Assembly: GCA_016712415.1 (NCBI GenBank)
Contig: JADJRC010000007.1
Location: 210,118 to 274,117, forward strand
Direction: 5' to 3'
DNA: 64,000 nucleotides
Source: Lewinellaceae bacterium
GTDB taxonomy: Bacteria > Bacteroidota > Bacteroidia > Chitinophagales > Saprospiraceae
In this document: piece after piece, positions 1-9,154 of the stretch
Layout of the letters: each line of letters starts with the position of its first letter
Position numbering within the stretch: position 1 is the first letter of the stretch
The notes under the pieces: generated by a model
Database searches by the model: none
Seen by the model: only the letters and a program-made list of their open reading frames with translations
Told to the model about the DNA's origin: nothing
Program-made: the position numbers and the translations under genes

Positions 1-342
1 CTTTCGGGCGGTGAAGCGCAGCGCGTCAAGCTCTCGGAAGAACTTTCCAAAAAAGACACCGGCCGCACTATTTATATTCTCGACGAGCCGACGACAGGGT
101 TACATTTTGAAGACATCCGTCAGTTGCTCGGCGTCCTCAACCGACTTGTGGAAAAAGGCAACACCGTTGTCGTGATCGAGCACAACCTCGACGTCATCAA
201 AATGGCCGACCATGTCGTGGATATCGGTCCGGAAGGCGGCGCGCGCGGAGGCACGATCCTCTGCGCGGGCACGCCGGAGGAAGTGAGCAAAGTAAGGGGA
301 AGTTGGACGGGGGAGTTTCTGGCGCGGGAGTTGGAAGGATGA
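1..342 (+). CDS. uvrA: UvrA, excinuclease ABC subunit A (C-terminal end only)
   Basis: The reading frame is open from the first base, so the 5' part lies outside the window. The visible 113 residues are the end of the second ABC ATPase domain: the LSGGEAQRVKL signature, the Walker B run YILDEPTTGLH, and the H-loop segment VVVIEHNLDVIK followed by DHVVDIGPEGG. This ending is diagnostic for UvrA, the DNA damage sensor of nucleotide excision repair, which works in the cytoplasm with UvrB. It ends with TGA seven bases before the stop of the convergent reductase gene. Confidence 0.95.
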   Translation, partial: LSGGEAQRVKLSEELSKKDTGRTIYILDEPTTGLHFEDIRQLLGVLNRLVEKGNTVVVIEHNLDVIKMADHVVDIGPEGGARGGTILCAGTPEEVSKVRGSWTGEFLARELEG

Positions 343-348
343 TAAACC

Positions 349-1461
349 TCACATATCGTACGTCAACTCCACCACATCCGTCTCCGGCTTAGACTGGCAG
401 GTAAGGATATAGCCGGCTTTCACCTCTTCATCGTCGAGCGCATAGCAGGCTTCCATCGTCACTTTTCCGCTCAGCAGCTTAGCCATACAGGTAGAGCAGG
501 CGCCCGCCGTGCAGGAATAGGGTGGGTCGTAGCGCTCTTTTACCAGAACATCCAGAATAGTGGCGCCGGGCGGTACCGGCAGTTCGATGCGTTTTCCCAG
601 GAGATGTACGATCACGCGTTTTTCACCCCCGGGAGCGCTGCCGGCCTGAAATTCGCCCGGCACGTGGCTGGCATTTACAAAATGCTCGGTATGCACCTGT
701 TTGGTAGCAATGCCGCGCCCGATCAGGGCGGATTTGAGGGTGTCGGTCATGGTTCCCGGACCACAAATGAAGTACTGGCACTCTTCTTCCGGGCCGCGGG
801 CCATATTATCATCGAGAAATTCACCGGCCATTTTAGCCGTAATACGCCCTTTTTTGCCGAGCCAGTTGGTGGTCGATTTTTTAAACAATCCGAAAAGGCC
901 GCTGCCCGATGATTCCTTACGGGGCCGGCTCAATACATGTTCCACGTGCAATTGCCCGACATAGCGCTCTGAAAGCCGGTCCAGTTCGTCGCGAAAAATG
1001 ATAGATTCCTCGTCGCGGCTGCCGTAAAGCAGGAAAATGGCGCTCATCGGTTCCGATTCAAGAATTGTCCGAAGAATGGACATCAACGGCGTAATGCCGC
1101 TGCCTGCGCCGAACAGGTAGTACGTACGGCGTTTATCGGGGTCGAGCGGCGTATTAAACCGGCCATCAGGGGCGGCAATTTCCAGGGTGTCGCCGGTTTT
1201 CACAGAATCGTGCAAATAGGTAGATACCTGGCCTCCCTCGACCTTCTTTATCGTCACCGCCAGTCGATTGTCGAGTGGGCTGGACGACATGGAATACGAA
1301 CGGCGCAGTTCGTGCCCGTCTTTATGGATGCGGATGGTAATGTGCTGGCCTTGTTTAAACACAAATGTTTCGCGCAGGTCATCCGGAATCTCAAATTCAA
1401 GGGTGACCGTATCGGGCGTCTCAGGCGTTACCTGCCTGACTTTCAGAGAAAAAAAATCCAT
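349..1461 (-). CDS. PaaE-like ferredoxin reductase (FAD/NAD domain plus 2Fe-2S domain)
   Basis: The 370-residue protein has a flavin-binding barrel at the N-terminus (RRSYSMSS, the FAD motif, near residue 55), an NAD-binding domain (LFGAGSGITPLMS, near 115-130) and a C-terminal plant-type 2Fe-2S ferredoxin domain with CTAGACSTC and a fourth Cys in ILTCQ. This order is that of PaaE and related oxygenase reductases, which pass electrons from NAD(P)H to an oxygenase. No paaABCD genes are nearby, so the partner is unknown. It follows gabD on the same strand but has its own -7 element. The ATG at 1461 gives a complete N-terminus. Confidence 0.88.
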   Translation of the reverse strand: MDFFSLKVRQVTPETPDTVTLEFEIPDDLRETFVFKQGQHITIRIHKDGHELRRSYSMSSSPLDNRLAVTIKKVEGGQVSTYLHDSVKTGDTLEIAAPDGRFNTPLDPDKRRTYYLFGAGSGITPLMSILRTILESEPMSAIFLLYGSRDEESIIFRDELDRLSERYVGQLHVEHVLSRPRKESSGSGLFGLFKKSTTNWLGKKGRITAKMAGEFLDDNMARGPEEECQYFICGPGTMTDTLKSALIGRGIATKQVHTEHFVNASHVPGEFQAGSAPGGEKRVIVHLLGKRIELPVPPGATILDVLVKERYDPPYSCTAGACSTCMAKLLSGKVTMEACYALDDEEVKAGYILTCQSKPETDVVELTYDM

Positions 1462-1515
1462 GTCTGTTATATTGTAACCGTCATTTGCCCCGCTTCAGGG
1501 GCCGGGTAAGAGGGA

Positions 1516-1523
1516 CAAAGGTA
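1516..1523 (-). promoter_or_regulatory. candidate -7 element TACCTTTG for the reductase gene
   Basis: On the minus strand this reads TACCTTTG, matching the Bacteroidota -7 consensus TAnnTTTG, 55 bases upstream of the ATG at 1461. No clear -33 TTTG is visible at the usual spacing. Confidence 0.4.
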
Positions 1524-1598
1524 TACGAAAGGGATGATTGAAAAGCAGGTCATCCACAGGTTTAGAATAGGTATAAAAAACGCTCTTCCAGACCCCTT

Positions 1599-3049
1599 TC
1601 AAATGCCGCCCAAACAAATATACTTGACTTCCATAAACTCCTCCAGTCCGTATTTCGAACCTTCGCGCCCGATGCCGCTTTCCTTAACGCCGCCGAACGG
1701 CGCTACCGTGGTGGCTATCATGCCGGTATTCACGCCGATCATACCATATTCCAATGCCTCGGCCACCTGGAAAACACGCGTGATGTCGCGCCCGTAAAAA
1801 TAGGCGGCAAGTCCGTAAGGCGTATCGTTGGCCATTCGTATGGCGTCGTCGTCGGTATCGAAGCGCGCGACCGGGGCAACCGGGCCAAATATTTCCTCCT
1901 GCATAATGTCCATACCTCCTGCCACATCGGCAAGAACGGTCGGTTCGTAAAAAGTGCCCTGCATCGCGTTTCCACCGGTCAGCACACGTGCGCCCTTGAG
2001 GGACGCATCGCCCACCAGGCGTTTTACCTTATCCAATGCCTTCCTGTTGATCAGGGGACCAATATTGACACCCTGGTCGGTACCAATGCCCACGACCTGC
2101 TTTTTACCGCTGCGGTAAATTTTTCCAGAAAAACCTCATAAACAGCGCTTTGAACAAATATCCGGTTGGCGCAAACACAGGTTTGGCCTGCATTGCGGTA
2201 CTTGGATGCTATCGCGCCGTCGACGGCAGCGTCAAGGTCGGCATCATCGAATACGATAAACGGAGCATTGCCGCCCAACTCCAGTGATATCTTTTTTACG
2301 GTTCCGGCGCACTGGCGCATCAGGAGTTTCCCCACTGCCGTACTGCCTGTAAAGGAAAGTTTGCGCACGACGGGATTGTCCGTCAGTTCGCCACCTATGG
2401 CGGGCGCATCAAGGCCTGTGACAATATTGAGCACGCCGGCAGGAAAGCCTGCACGGGAGGCCAGTTCGGCCAGGGCCAGGGCAGAAAGAGGCGTTTCTTC
2501 CGACGGTTTCAGCACGACAGTACAGCCTGCCGCCAATGCCGGCGCCACCTTGCGGGTAATCATCGCATTGGGAAAGTTCCAGGGGGTGATGGCCGCTACT
2601 ACGCCGACAGGCTGTTTGGTCACCAGAAGGCGAAGACCGGCCTGATGGGGCGGAATAATGTCGCCATAGGCGCGTTTACCCTCTTCCGCAAACCATTCGA
2701 TGAAAGTTGCGCCGTAGCGTACCTCACCGCGTGACTCGGCGAGGGGTTTTCCCTGTTCGAGGGTCATTAGCAGCGCCAGGTCTTCGGTATTTTCGAGAAT
2801 GAGGTCGTGCCAGCGCCGCAGGATTGCGGCGCGCGCGGTAGCCGTTTTCGAGCGCCATACGGGAAGCGCCTCCGCTGCCGCATCAATTGCGCGGCGTGTT
2901 TCGGCAGCGCCGCAATCGGCTACCTTGGCCAATACCTCGCCACTGGCAGGGTTGGATACCGGAAAAACGCTGCCGGAGTCGGCATTTACCCATTGGCCGT
3001 TGATATATGTCTGATTTTGAAGAAGCGTAGAGTCTTTAATAATGGACAT
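1599..3049 (-). CDS. gabD: NAD(P)-dependent succinate-semialdehyde dehydrogenase type aldehyde dehydrogenase, frameshifted
   Basis: Two overlapping frames together make one ALDH of about 483 residues. The first frame carries the cofactor region (TPWNFPNAM, VLKPSEETPLSA), SFTGSTAVGK, the general base in SLELGGNAPF and the catalytic Cys in NAGQTCVCANR. The second carries GPLINRKALDKV, EEIFGPVAPV and the C-terminal GGVKESGIGREGSKYG, all very close to GabD. They join at a run of five T at 2101-2105: one more base there gives KKQVVGIGTDQGV without a break. GabD oxidises succinate semialdehyde to succinate. The ATG at 3049 is preferred over an upstream in-frame GTG because homology begins there. 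Confidence 0.85.
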
Positions 3050-3163
3050 TTTTGTCGAGCGGTTGTTGTTTTGCAAAATAACAAAATTCCGGGTCAAACG
3101 GCTTCCCCTTTTTTGTCCGCTGAAAAAATCCCTACATTTCGCGTCAAACAATATAATCTGACT

Positions 3164-5509
3164 GTGAAACACTGCCTCCTTTTTACCTTTTTATGTTATG
3201 CCGGCTTCGTATCGTCGCAAAATGACTCCACCCTGCTGCTTGCCCCGGAGCGGCTGACCAACAAAGACGTGGTGACCAGGGATATTGACCTTCAGAAAAC
3301 GAAGGTTATTTCCGCGACCCGCTCGCTGGAAGACATGGACCATCTGCCGTTTACGATATGGGTGGTTACCTCGGACGATATTCTTCGAAACGGCTTCGTT
3401 ACCCTGGGCGATGTGCTGCGCGCTGCACCTGGTATAAGGGTGTCGCAGCCGGGCAATGCCATTGAAGGGGAAACATTTTTAATGAGGGGCATGTCGGGCA
3501 ATCAATACGTCAAAATTCTCATCAACGACGTACCGGTGAAACCCGGCATCGCACTGGGTATGCCTATCGGAGCACAAATTCCCATCCGGCAGGCAGAGCG
3601 CATTGAGGTCATGTACGGCCCCGCAGCATCCATTTACGGCAACGAAGCCTGTGCAGGCGTGGTCAATATTATTCTGAAAGAAACCGAGCGTCCCATATTC
3701 ACCCAGGCAGACCTTTCTTTCGGCAACAACGGCTACAACAGCCTCGACCTGATGCTCGGCGGCAAACTGTTTCAAGACAAAAACATATTTCGCTTCAGCC
3801 TGTACGGCAGCAATACCATCCGCGAAAAAACGGATATTTTTTACGACCGCAACCTGTTCAACACCAACAATTACCTGCCCTTCGGGCTCAAACCCTCGCT
3901 GTATCTCGACAACCGGAACTTCCGGCCCGATCAGCCGCCAGACGACAGTCTGCCCAGAATAGCCGCCATACCGCACGAAAGCCGGCTGTTGGGCATTAAC
4001 CTGAACTGGCGGGGTATTCATTTCACCTACAACCGCATGGCAAGGTTCGATCATACCGCATTGGGAACCAGTCCCCTGGCTGTTTCCTATGCCAATCCAT
4101 CCAACCGGCTTGCCGAACGGATGGAAACGTTTGCGCTCCGATTTACCCGAACCAGGCCTAAATGGGTTACACATAATACCTTTTCAGCCGTACGCTACCG
4201 CGTAGACAATACATCCACCACCACCTATGTTTTCGATGCCCTGAGCGCCGCCACCTACAAGGTTTTGGTACCCGGAATGGCCAGCGACTCCCAGAAGACG
4301 GCCGTTTTGCAGAGCATTTACCGCTCGCTTGCTTCTGATGAGCGATATACGGTCGGCAGTGGTATTGACCTGCGGTTCGAATCGCTGTTGAATGCCGACA
4401 TCAGCAGTAAATTTTCGATTGACGCAGGCGTGCAGGTCAATGCCGGCGTAGGTACCCCGGCATTATCGCACTATGACATTCCATTGGATGTCAAGATCGA
4501 CGGCAATACCACTCCCGATCAGGTAAAACCATACCAGCCGCTAGGGTTCAGCGACCTGGAAAGCAACTTCTTTGCCCAGCTCAAATGGCACGGCAAACGG
4601 TTGTACGCCGTCGGCGGAAGCGCCATCAATTATTCGATCAACTTCGGATTTATACCGGCGCCACGACTGGGGATATTATACCGGCTCGACAGTACCTGGG
4701 CTGTAAGGGCCAATTATGCCACGGGATTCCGGCTTCCTTCCATGTATGCCCGGGCACATACTTTTTTTATCGTGGATGCCGGTGGCGGTAGTGTCAACGT
4801 ATCCGCTTCCGAGGCAGATGCCACCGAAAAATCCAACACCTGGGAAGCGGGTCTGCGGTACACCAGGCCCGATTTAAGGGTAGAGGCTGTCTTTTTCTCG
4901 GAGCGAATCTACCGCCTGCTGAAACCGGGTTCGTTGAAACAGGAAAATGGTTTTGTCGCACCCTGGCGCTATGGCTGGCTCAATGAACCTGGACTCTCGA
5001 TGACAATGTGGGGCATTCAGGGTCTGATCAGTATAGTGAATCAGGAAATCGCGCTCAATAACGGGCGCAGAAAAACCGCGATAAAAGGGCGAACAGAACT
5101 GTTTTTCCAATATGCGCGCGGTAAAGAATGGATTGGCGAAAACCGGGATGTTATTGACGATGTATTTAACGCTCCTCACTGGCAATTTCAATTCCGGACC
5201 TTTTTCACCATAAACAAGTTCGAAATGATGTTTGCTTCGAATCGCCAGACCAGCGCGTTAAGCAAATCCATTGCCTATCGGGATGACTACAAACGCGAGG
5301 TCACCCAGGAGCGCTATGCTACTTTTCGCACCTGGGATGCCACGGCCCGGCTTTACCTGAGCAACCACTTTCTCGTGTATTTTTATGTGCAGAACCTGTT
5401 TAACAAGCGTTATGGCGGGCTGGATGCTACCGGCACTCCCGATGATTTGTTGTACAACCCGCAACAGGGGCGGCTCATACGCTTCGGCATCAATTACAAC
5501 ATGAACTAA
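3164..5509 (+). CDS. TonB-dependent outer membrane receptor
   Basis: A 781-residue outer membrane receptor. A signal peptide (LLFTFLCYAGFVSSQ) follows a GTG start at 3164; the frame is open far upstream but that part only mirrors gabD antisense. The plug domain follows (VISATRSLEDMDHLPFTIWV, GDVLRAAPGIRVSQPG, FLMRGMSGNQYVKILINDVP, ERIEVMYGPAASIYGNEA, GVVNIILK), then the barrel with a typical C-terminus (FYVQNLFNKRYGG). It should import a ligand such as a metal chelate or cofactor with TonB-ExbBD energy; the ligand cannot be read from the sequence. It is divergent from gabD and no SusD-type partner is present. There is no N-terminal carboxypeptidase-like domain, unlike SusC. Confidence 0.9.
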   Translation: MKHCLLFTFLCYAGFVSSQNDSTLLLAPERLTNKDVVTRDIDLQKTKVISATRSLEDMDHLPFTIWVVTSDDILRNGFVTLGDVLRAAPGIRVSQPGNAIEGETFLMRGMSGNQYVKILINDVPVKPGIALGMPIGAQIPIRQAERIEVMYGPAASIYGNEACAGVVNIILKETERPIFTQADLSFGNNGYNSLDLMLGGKLFQDKNIFRFSLYGSNTIREKTDIFYDRNLFNTNNYLPFGLKPSLYLDNRNFRPDQPPDDSLPRIAAIPHESRLLGINLNWRGIHFTYNRMARFDHTALGTSPLAVSYANPSNRLAERMETFALRFTRTRPKWVTHNTFSAVRYRVDNTSTTTYVFDALSAATYKVLVPGMASDSQKTAVLQSIYRSLASDERYTVGSGIDLRFESLLNADISSKFSIDAGVQVNAGVGTPALSHYDIPLDVKIDGNTTPDQVKPYQPLGFSDLESNFFAQLKWHGKRLYAVGGSAINYSINFGFIPAPRLGILYRLDSTWAVRANYATGFRLPSMYARAHTFFIVDAGGGSVNVSASEADATEKSNTWEAGLRYTRPDLRVEAVFFSERIYRLLKPGSLKQENGFVAPWRYGWLNEPGLSMTMWGIQGLISIVNQEIALNNGRRKTAIKGRTELFFQYARGKEWIGENRDVIDDVFNAPHWQFQFRTFFTINKFEMMFASNRQTSALSKSIAYRDDYKREVTQERYATFRTWDATARLYLSNHFLVYFYVQNLFNKRYGGLDATGTPDDLLYNPQQGRLIRFGINYNMN

Positions 5510-5518
5510 GCCCGGATA

Positions 5519-5968
5519 TCAACGCAACCGGTCTGCCGATCGCACCAGGTTTTCATCTTTGTGGATAAACCGTACGGCCAGCCAGTTGAAAACCGCAGCC
5601 AATCCAGGAAGCGCCAATCCGGCGCCGTAATGCGTATTGCCGTCGACGGGAAGTTGTTGCATGGTCTGATACACCACAAATACAGCCAGGACGGCAAGCA
5701 GCAGCGAGGCTATTGCAGCACCTCCGCCCAATCGTGCCTGTAATGCGCGATTGCCAAACAGAAAAATAGCTGTCAGCGAAACAAGTCCGCTCAGAATACA
5801 AAGCCCCAAAAGCCCTGGATTATCCATTGGGTTCAGCACATTATCGGCAAGCGCCGGCACCGAAGCTGCGGAGTTTCCACTTTCAGTAGTCAAATACGGG
5901 GTGACAAACTGGCCAAAACCCGCTGCGGCAGCCAGCAAAAGGAAAATAGATTGTATGCGTTGTATCAT
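5519..5968 (-). CDS. DUF4293 family membrane protein
   Basis: A 149-residue protein starting MIQRIQSIFLLLAA, the hallmark beginning of the Bacteroidota DUF4293 family. Four hydrophobic segments are visible (about residues 5-20, 50-70, 80-100 and 113-130), consistent with an inner membrane protein. The function of the family is unknown. It is convergent with the TonB receptor, with ten bases between the stops. The ATG at 5968 is chosen because upstream residues are not hydrophobic and a -7 element lies just before it. Confidence 0.78.
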   Translation of the reverse strand: MIQRIQSIFLLLAAAAGFGQFVTPYLTTESGNSAASVPALADNVLNPMDNPGLLGLCILSGLVSLTAIFLFGNRALQARLGGGAAIASLLLAVLAVFVVYQTMQQLPVDGNTHYGAGLALPGLAAVFNWLAVRFIHKDENLVRSADRLR

Positions 5969-5998
5969 GTTTGTGCTGATTAATAGAATCCGGATGGG

Positions 5999-6006
5999 CA
6001 AAAATA
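5999..6006 (-). promoter_or_regulatory. candidate -7 element TATTTTTG for the DUF4293 gene
   Basis: The minus strand reads TATTTTTG 31 bases upstream of the ATG at 5968. The identical octamer precedes several other genes in this window. Confidence 0.45.
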
Positions 6007-6032
6007 CAACGCGGCGCATCACTTCACAGCTT

Positions 6033-6854
6033 TCATTGCTGTGCCTGCAAAAAAGGCTGGTACATCATCAGCGCATGGTTTTCTGTCACGACTTCTTCGC
6101 GGAGTATTTCGCCGGTCCGGCGATCCAGTACCCTGCGGGCGATAACATTGTGCCTGGAGTAGCCGCCCCATGGCTCATGGCGGATATGGTGCCCCTGTTC
6201 AAAAACTTCATAATCTGCTTCCGGAAGGCATACACTGCGAATTTCGCCATGTAAATGTGATTCACTGAGCCAAACCCGGAGTTGAAACGGGTGCGGGGTG
6301 CTGTTGTAAATTTGAAGGTCGATATAGTTGTAGGCCAGCGTGGCGCCGGACCCAAATGGCAACTTGCGATTTTCATCCGGGAAAACGTCATAACTGTGGC
6401 GCCAGCGCTCCGTCACCGCAAGCGGCGTGTGCAGGGCCATCCAATAGAGCAGGTTACCCATCTGGCACAGTCCACCTCCGATACCTTTTTTGATCCTGCC
6501 GTTTTTCAACACCAACCCTTCCCGGTACCCGCGCCGTCCACATGGATTACCCACCAGACGCCAGAAAGAAAATGTCTCGCCGGGCATTATCAACAGTCCG
6601 TCTATATTTGCTGCCGCCAGTCGCAGGTTTATGACCTTGTTGTGTTGAAGGTACATATCCACGTTTTTCAATACACGAAAGAGAGGGGTCCGGTGTTCAA
6701 AGACGAGTGCAGCGAGGGGCCGGGTTCGCTGCCGTGAAAATTTTTGTCGCCCGGTCAACCATTGCAGTCGCCTTTTCTGGATATACAGCCAGCGACCCAG
6801 GTGGTGACGAAACGGTGAACGTATTGCCGGCGCCTGAACAGAAGTTGTTGTCAT
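6033..6854 (-). CDS. VanW family protein
   Basis: A 273-residue protein with the VanW domain: NLRLAAANIDGLLIMPGETFSFW, then GRRGYREGLVLKNGRI, GIGGGLCQMGNLLYWMAL and the Y-N-Y-I-D-L motif near the end. VanW was named from vancomycin resistance clusters but is widespread without vanA/B genes, as here, and its biochemical role is not established. No signal peptide is clear. The ATG at 6854 is preferred over one at 6926, because a TAGTTTTG promoter element at 6924-6931 would overlap the longer start. It is divergent from the FAD oxidoreductase. Confidence 0.82.
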   Translation of the reverse strand: MTTTSVQAPAIRSPFRHHLGRWLYIQKRRLQWLTGRQKFSRQRTRPLAALVFEHRTPLFRVLKNVDMYLQHNKVINLRLAAANIDGLLIMPGETFSFWRLVGNPCGRRGYREGLVLKNGRIKKGIGGGLCQMGNLLYWMALHTPLAVTERWRHSYDVFPDENRKLPFGSGATLAYNYIDLQIYNSTPHPFQLRVWLSESHLHGEIRSVCLPEADYEVFEQGHHIRHEPWGGYSRHNVIARRVLDRRTGEILREEVVTENHALMMYQPFLQAQQ

Positions 6855-6923
6855 ACGATCATGTAACGTTACTTGCGGGAAAAATTGTTGTTTTACGCCA
6901 ATATCACCTGTCATATACCTCCG

Positions 6924-6931
6924 CAAAACTA
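6924..6931 (-). promoter_or_regulatory. candidate -7 element TAGTTTTG for the vanW-like gene
   Basis: The minus strand reads TAGTTTTG about 70 bases upstream of the ATG at 6854, in the divergent gap to the FAD oxidoreductase. It supports the shorter VanW start. Confidence 0.35.
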
Positions 6932-6975
6932 TTTATACCCGGGAATGCCGGCTTCATAAAATTCATTCAGGTACT

Positions 6976-8118
6976 ATGTTACAATATCATCTGAGTTATT
7001 GGGAACGTGAAACTTTTTTTAAGCCGATCGATGTAGCGGTGATCGGCAGCGGGATCGTCGGCCTTGCGGCAGCCATTCACCTGAAAACGCTCGACCCGAA
7101 ACTCCGTGTTGCCATTATCGAAAGAGGCCCATTGCCGATTGGCGCCAGCACCCGCAATGCGGGATTCGCCTGTTTCGGTTCCATGACAGAACTGCTCGAC
7201 GACCAAACGCGCATGAGTGAAGACATGATGCTGAACCTGGTGGAAAAACGCTGGCGCGGGTTGCAGCGATTGCGCGCGCTTGTGGGCGACGACAACCTTG
7301 AATTCAAGCAACTGGGGGGCTACGAAATGTTTACGGAAGATGAAGAAGAGGTATTCCAGCAGTGTGCAGAGCAGATACCCGATTTCAACCGCAAGATTGG
7401 CGCCATCACCGGTTATCCAGAGGTGTACAGGGTGGTCGACGAGCGACTGACCGGTTTTGGGTTCCGGCGGGTACGTCACCTTATCCTGAATCAGCCTGAA
7501 GGGCAGGTACACACCGGCAGGATGATGGAAGCGCTTTTAAAAAGAGCACACGAAAAGGATATAAAAATATTCAACGGTATTACGATAAAACACCTGAAAG
7601 ACACCAGCGAAGGGGTAGAACTGGAAACCGAATTCGGATGGACACTGCGCATCCCAAAAATTCTGGTGGCTGTAAACGGTTTTGCCAAACGGCTGCTCGC
7701 AGGCGCGGATACCACACCTGCCCGCAATCAGGTGCTCATTACCCACCCGATTCCAGGGCTGAAGGTTGCCGGATGTTTTCATTACGACCGCGGCTATTTT
7801 TATTTCCGCAATATCGACGGCCGGATTTTGCTGGGAGGAGGCCGTCACCTGGCGCAGGATGAAGAAAAAACAGATGAATTCGGCACCACCGAACTGATCC
7901 GCAGCGCACTGGTACAACTGCTCAACACAGTCATTTGTCCGGCGCAAAAACCCGAAGTAGATACCTGGTGGTCAGGTATCCTGGGGTTGGGGCCGGAGAA
8001 AAAGCCCATTATCGAAAAGGTGTCGCCCAATGTCGTGGTGTCCGTACGCCTCAGCGGCATGGGCGTTGCAATCGGCACTCTGGTCGGGCAGGAAGGCGCT
8101 GAAATGTTATTGGAATAA
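6976..8118 (+). CDS. FAD-dependent oxidoreductase, DAO family
   Basis: A 380-residue flavoprotein. The dinucleotide-binding motif VAVIGSGIVGLAAA lies at about residues 20-34 and is followed by IIERGPLPIGASTRNAGFAC, the pattern of the glycine oxidase/D-amino-acid oxidase superfamily. The C-terminal part has the second FAD-contacting region (WWSGILGLGPEKKPIIE and RLSGMGVAIGTLVG). It probably oxidises an amine or amino acid, or acts on a 2-hydroxy acid; the substrate is not predictable. It is cytoplasmic, with no signal peptide. Its stop is six bases from that of the convergent dioxygenase gene. Confidence 0.85.
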   Translation: MLQYHLSYWERETFFKPIDVAVIGSGIVGLAAAIHLKTLDPKLRVAIIERGPLPIGASTRNAGFACFGSMTELLDDQTRMSEDMMLNLVEKRWRGLQRLRALVGDDNLEFKQLGGYEMFTEDEEEVFQQCAEQIPDFNRKIGAITGYPEVYRVVDERLTGFGFRRVRHLILNQPEGQVHTGRMMEALLKRAHEKDIKIFNGITIKHLKDTSEGVELETEFGWTLRIPKILVAVNGFAKRLLAGADTTPARNQVLITHPIPGLKVAGCFHYDRGYFYFRNIDGRILLGGGRHLAQDEEKTDEFGTTELIRSALVQLLNTVICPAQKPEVDTWWSGILGLGPEKKPIIEKVSPNVVVSVRLSGMGVAIGTLVGQEGAEMLLE

Positions 8119-8124
8119 CATCCA

Positions 8125-9078
8125 TTACTTTTTCAGGCCTATTTCCCGAAGCCTTTCATCCAGGTATTCGCCCGCTGTGACCGGCTCGTAATGCAGCGGA
8201 TTATCTGCCGACACACAGGCCGGTAAACAGTCGAGGCGCATATCGCTCACCGGATGCAGGAAAAAAGGAATGCTCAGGCGCGGCAGGTGCCATTCCTCGC
8301 GCGGCGGGTTTACCACGCGGTGGGTTGTGCTTTTCAGGTAGTTGTTGGTCAGGCGTTGCAACATATCGCCTACGTTTATGACGATCTCGTCTGCTTCCGG
8401 CAGGATGGCCATCCATTCGTTTTTGGAATTCAGCAATTGTAATCCGCCCGCGCTGGCGCCAACGAGCAGTGTGATCAGGTTGATGTCTTCATGTTGCTCG
8501 GCGCGAATCGCGCTCGCCGGTTCATGAGTGATGGGTGGATAGTGGATGCTGCGCAGGATGGAGTTGCCCTGCCGGATGTATTGGCTAAAAAAGTCCCGAT
8601 CAAGGTTGAGATGCCGGGCAATTGCTTCGAGCAGTTGACTGCCCACTTTTTCAAATGCCTGGTAAAGTTCGCGACCAAGAGCCGGCATTTCCGGTGTTTC
8701 AGCCACCTGAACATTATCCGGGTATTGCGATTTTAGCGGATGCCCGTCGGGGACCACCTGGCCAATCTGGAAAAACTCCTTGAGGTCGGCCACCTGCGAT
8801 TGCTTGGCGTGTTCTTTTCCAAAAGAAGTATAACCGCGTTGTCCGGCCATGCCGGCTATTTCATATTTCTTTTTCACCTCGTCGGGCAACGCAAAAAACG
8901 CTTTGGAAGCGGCATAAAAGCCATCTACAAGACTTTTGGGAATGCCATGATTGACGACGGCAACAAATCCGACTTCATGGAAGGCCTTACCGAGGTCGCG
9001 GACGAATGCCGTTTGTTCTGCTGCGGAGCCATTTACGAATTGGGACAGGTCGACAGTGGGGATGCCTTTTTCTTTCAT
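8125..9078 (-). CDS. 2-oxoglutarate/Fe(II)-dependent oxygenase, isopenicillin N synthase-like
   Basis: About 317 residues. The N-terminal DIOX_N-like region starts at IPTVDLSQFVNG and contains GFVAVVNHGIP. The catalytic core has the iron ligands H and D in EQHEDINLITLL, the distal H in STTHRVVNPP, and the 2-oxoglutarate-binding R-x-S in RLSIPFF. Such enzymes hydroxylate or desaturate small molecules in the cytoplasm; the substrate is unknown. The ATG at 9078 is chosen; an in-frame GTG seven codons upstream is possible. It follows batC on the same strand after 76 bases and could be co-transcribed, but nothing links it functionally to Bat. Confidence 0.87.
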   Translation of the reverse strand: MKEKGIPTVDLSQFVNGSAAEQTAFVRDLGKAFHEVGFVAVVNHGIPKSLVDGFYAASKAFFALPDEVKKKYEIAGMAGQRGYTSFGKEHAKQSQVADLKEFFQIGQVVPDGHPLKSQYPDNVQVAETPEMPALGRELYQAFEKVGSQLLEAIARHLNLDRDFFSQYIRQGNSILRSIHYPPITHEPASAIRAEQHEDINLITLLVGASAGGLQLLNSKNEWMAILPEADEIVINVGDMLQRLTNNYLKSTTHRVVNPPREEWHLPRLSIPFFLHPVSDMRLDCLPACVSADNPLHYEPVTAGEYLDERLREIGLKK

Positions 9079-9154
9079 ATCATTTACTTGGTTGGACACT
9101 TAATTCGGCTACAAAAGTCGCAGCTTCTGACTAACCAAACAACATCCCGGCCTT

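Noticed and set aside
938..957. Another CACGTG-centred parS-like sequence inside the reductase gene
   Set aside because: Only the left half matches (TGTTCCACGTG); the right half has three mismatches and it is probably chance codon use.
349..1461. Phenylacetate degradation locus suggested by the PaaE-like reductase
   Set aside because: No paaA-D, paaG or paaZ genes lie in the neighbourhood; only the reductase type is supported.
2807..3163. Upstream extension of the TonB receptor frame
   Set aside because: It is antisense to gabD, and a signal peptide starts directly at the GTG at 3164.
6033..6854. Vancomycin resistance cluster suggested by VanW
   Set aside because: No vanA/B ligase, vanH, vanX or vanRS genes are nearby; isolated VanW genes are common in non-resistant bacteria.
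6855..6926. Longer VanW start at 6926
   Set aside because: It would overlap the only TAnnTTTG element on that strand, and the additional residues show no signal peptide or conservation.
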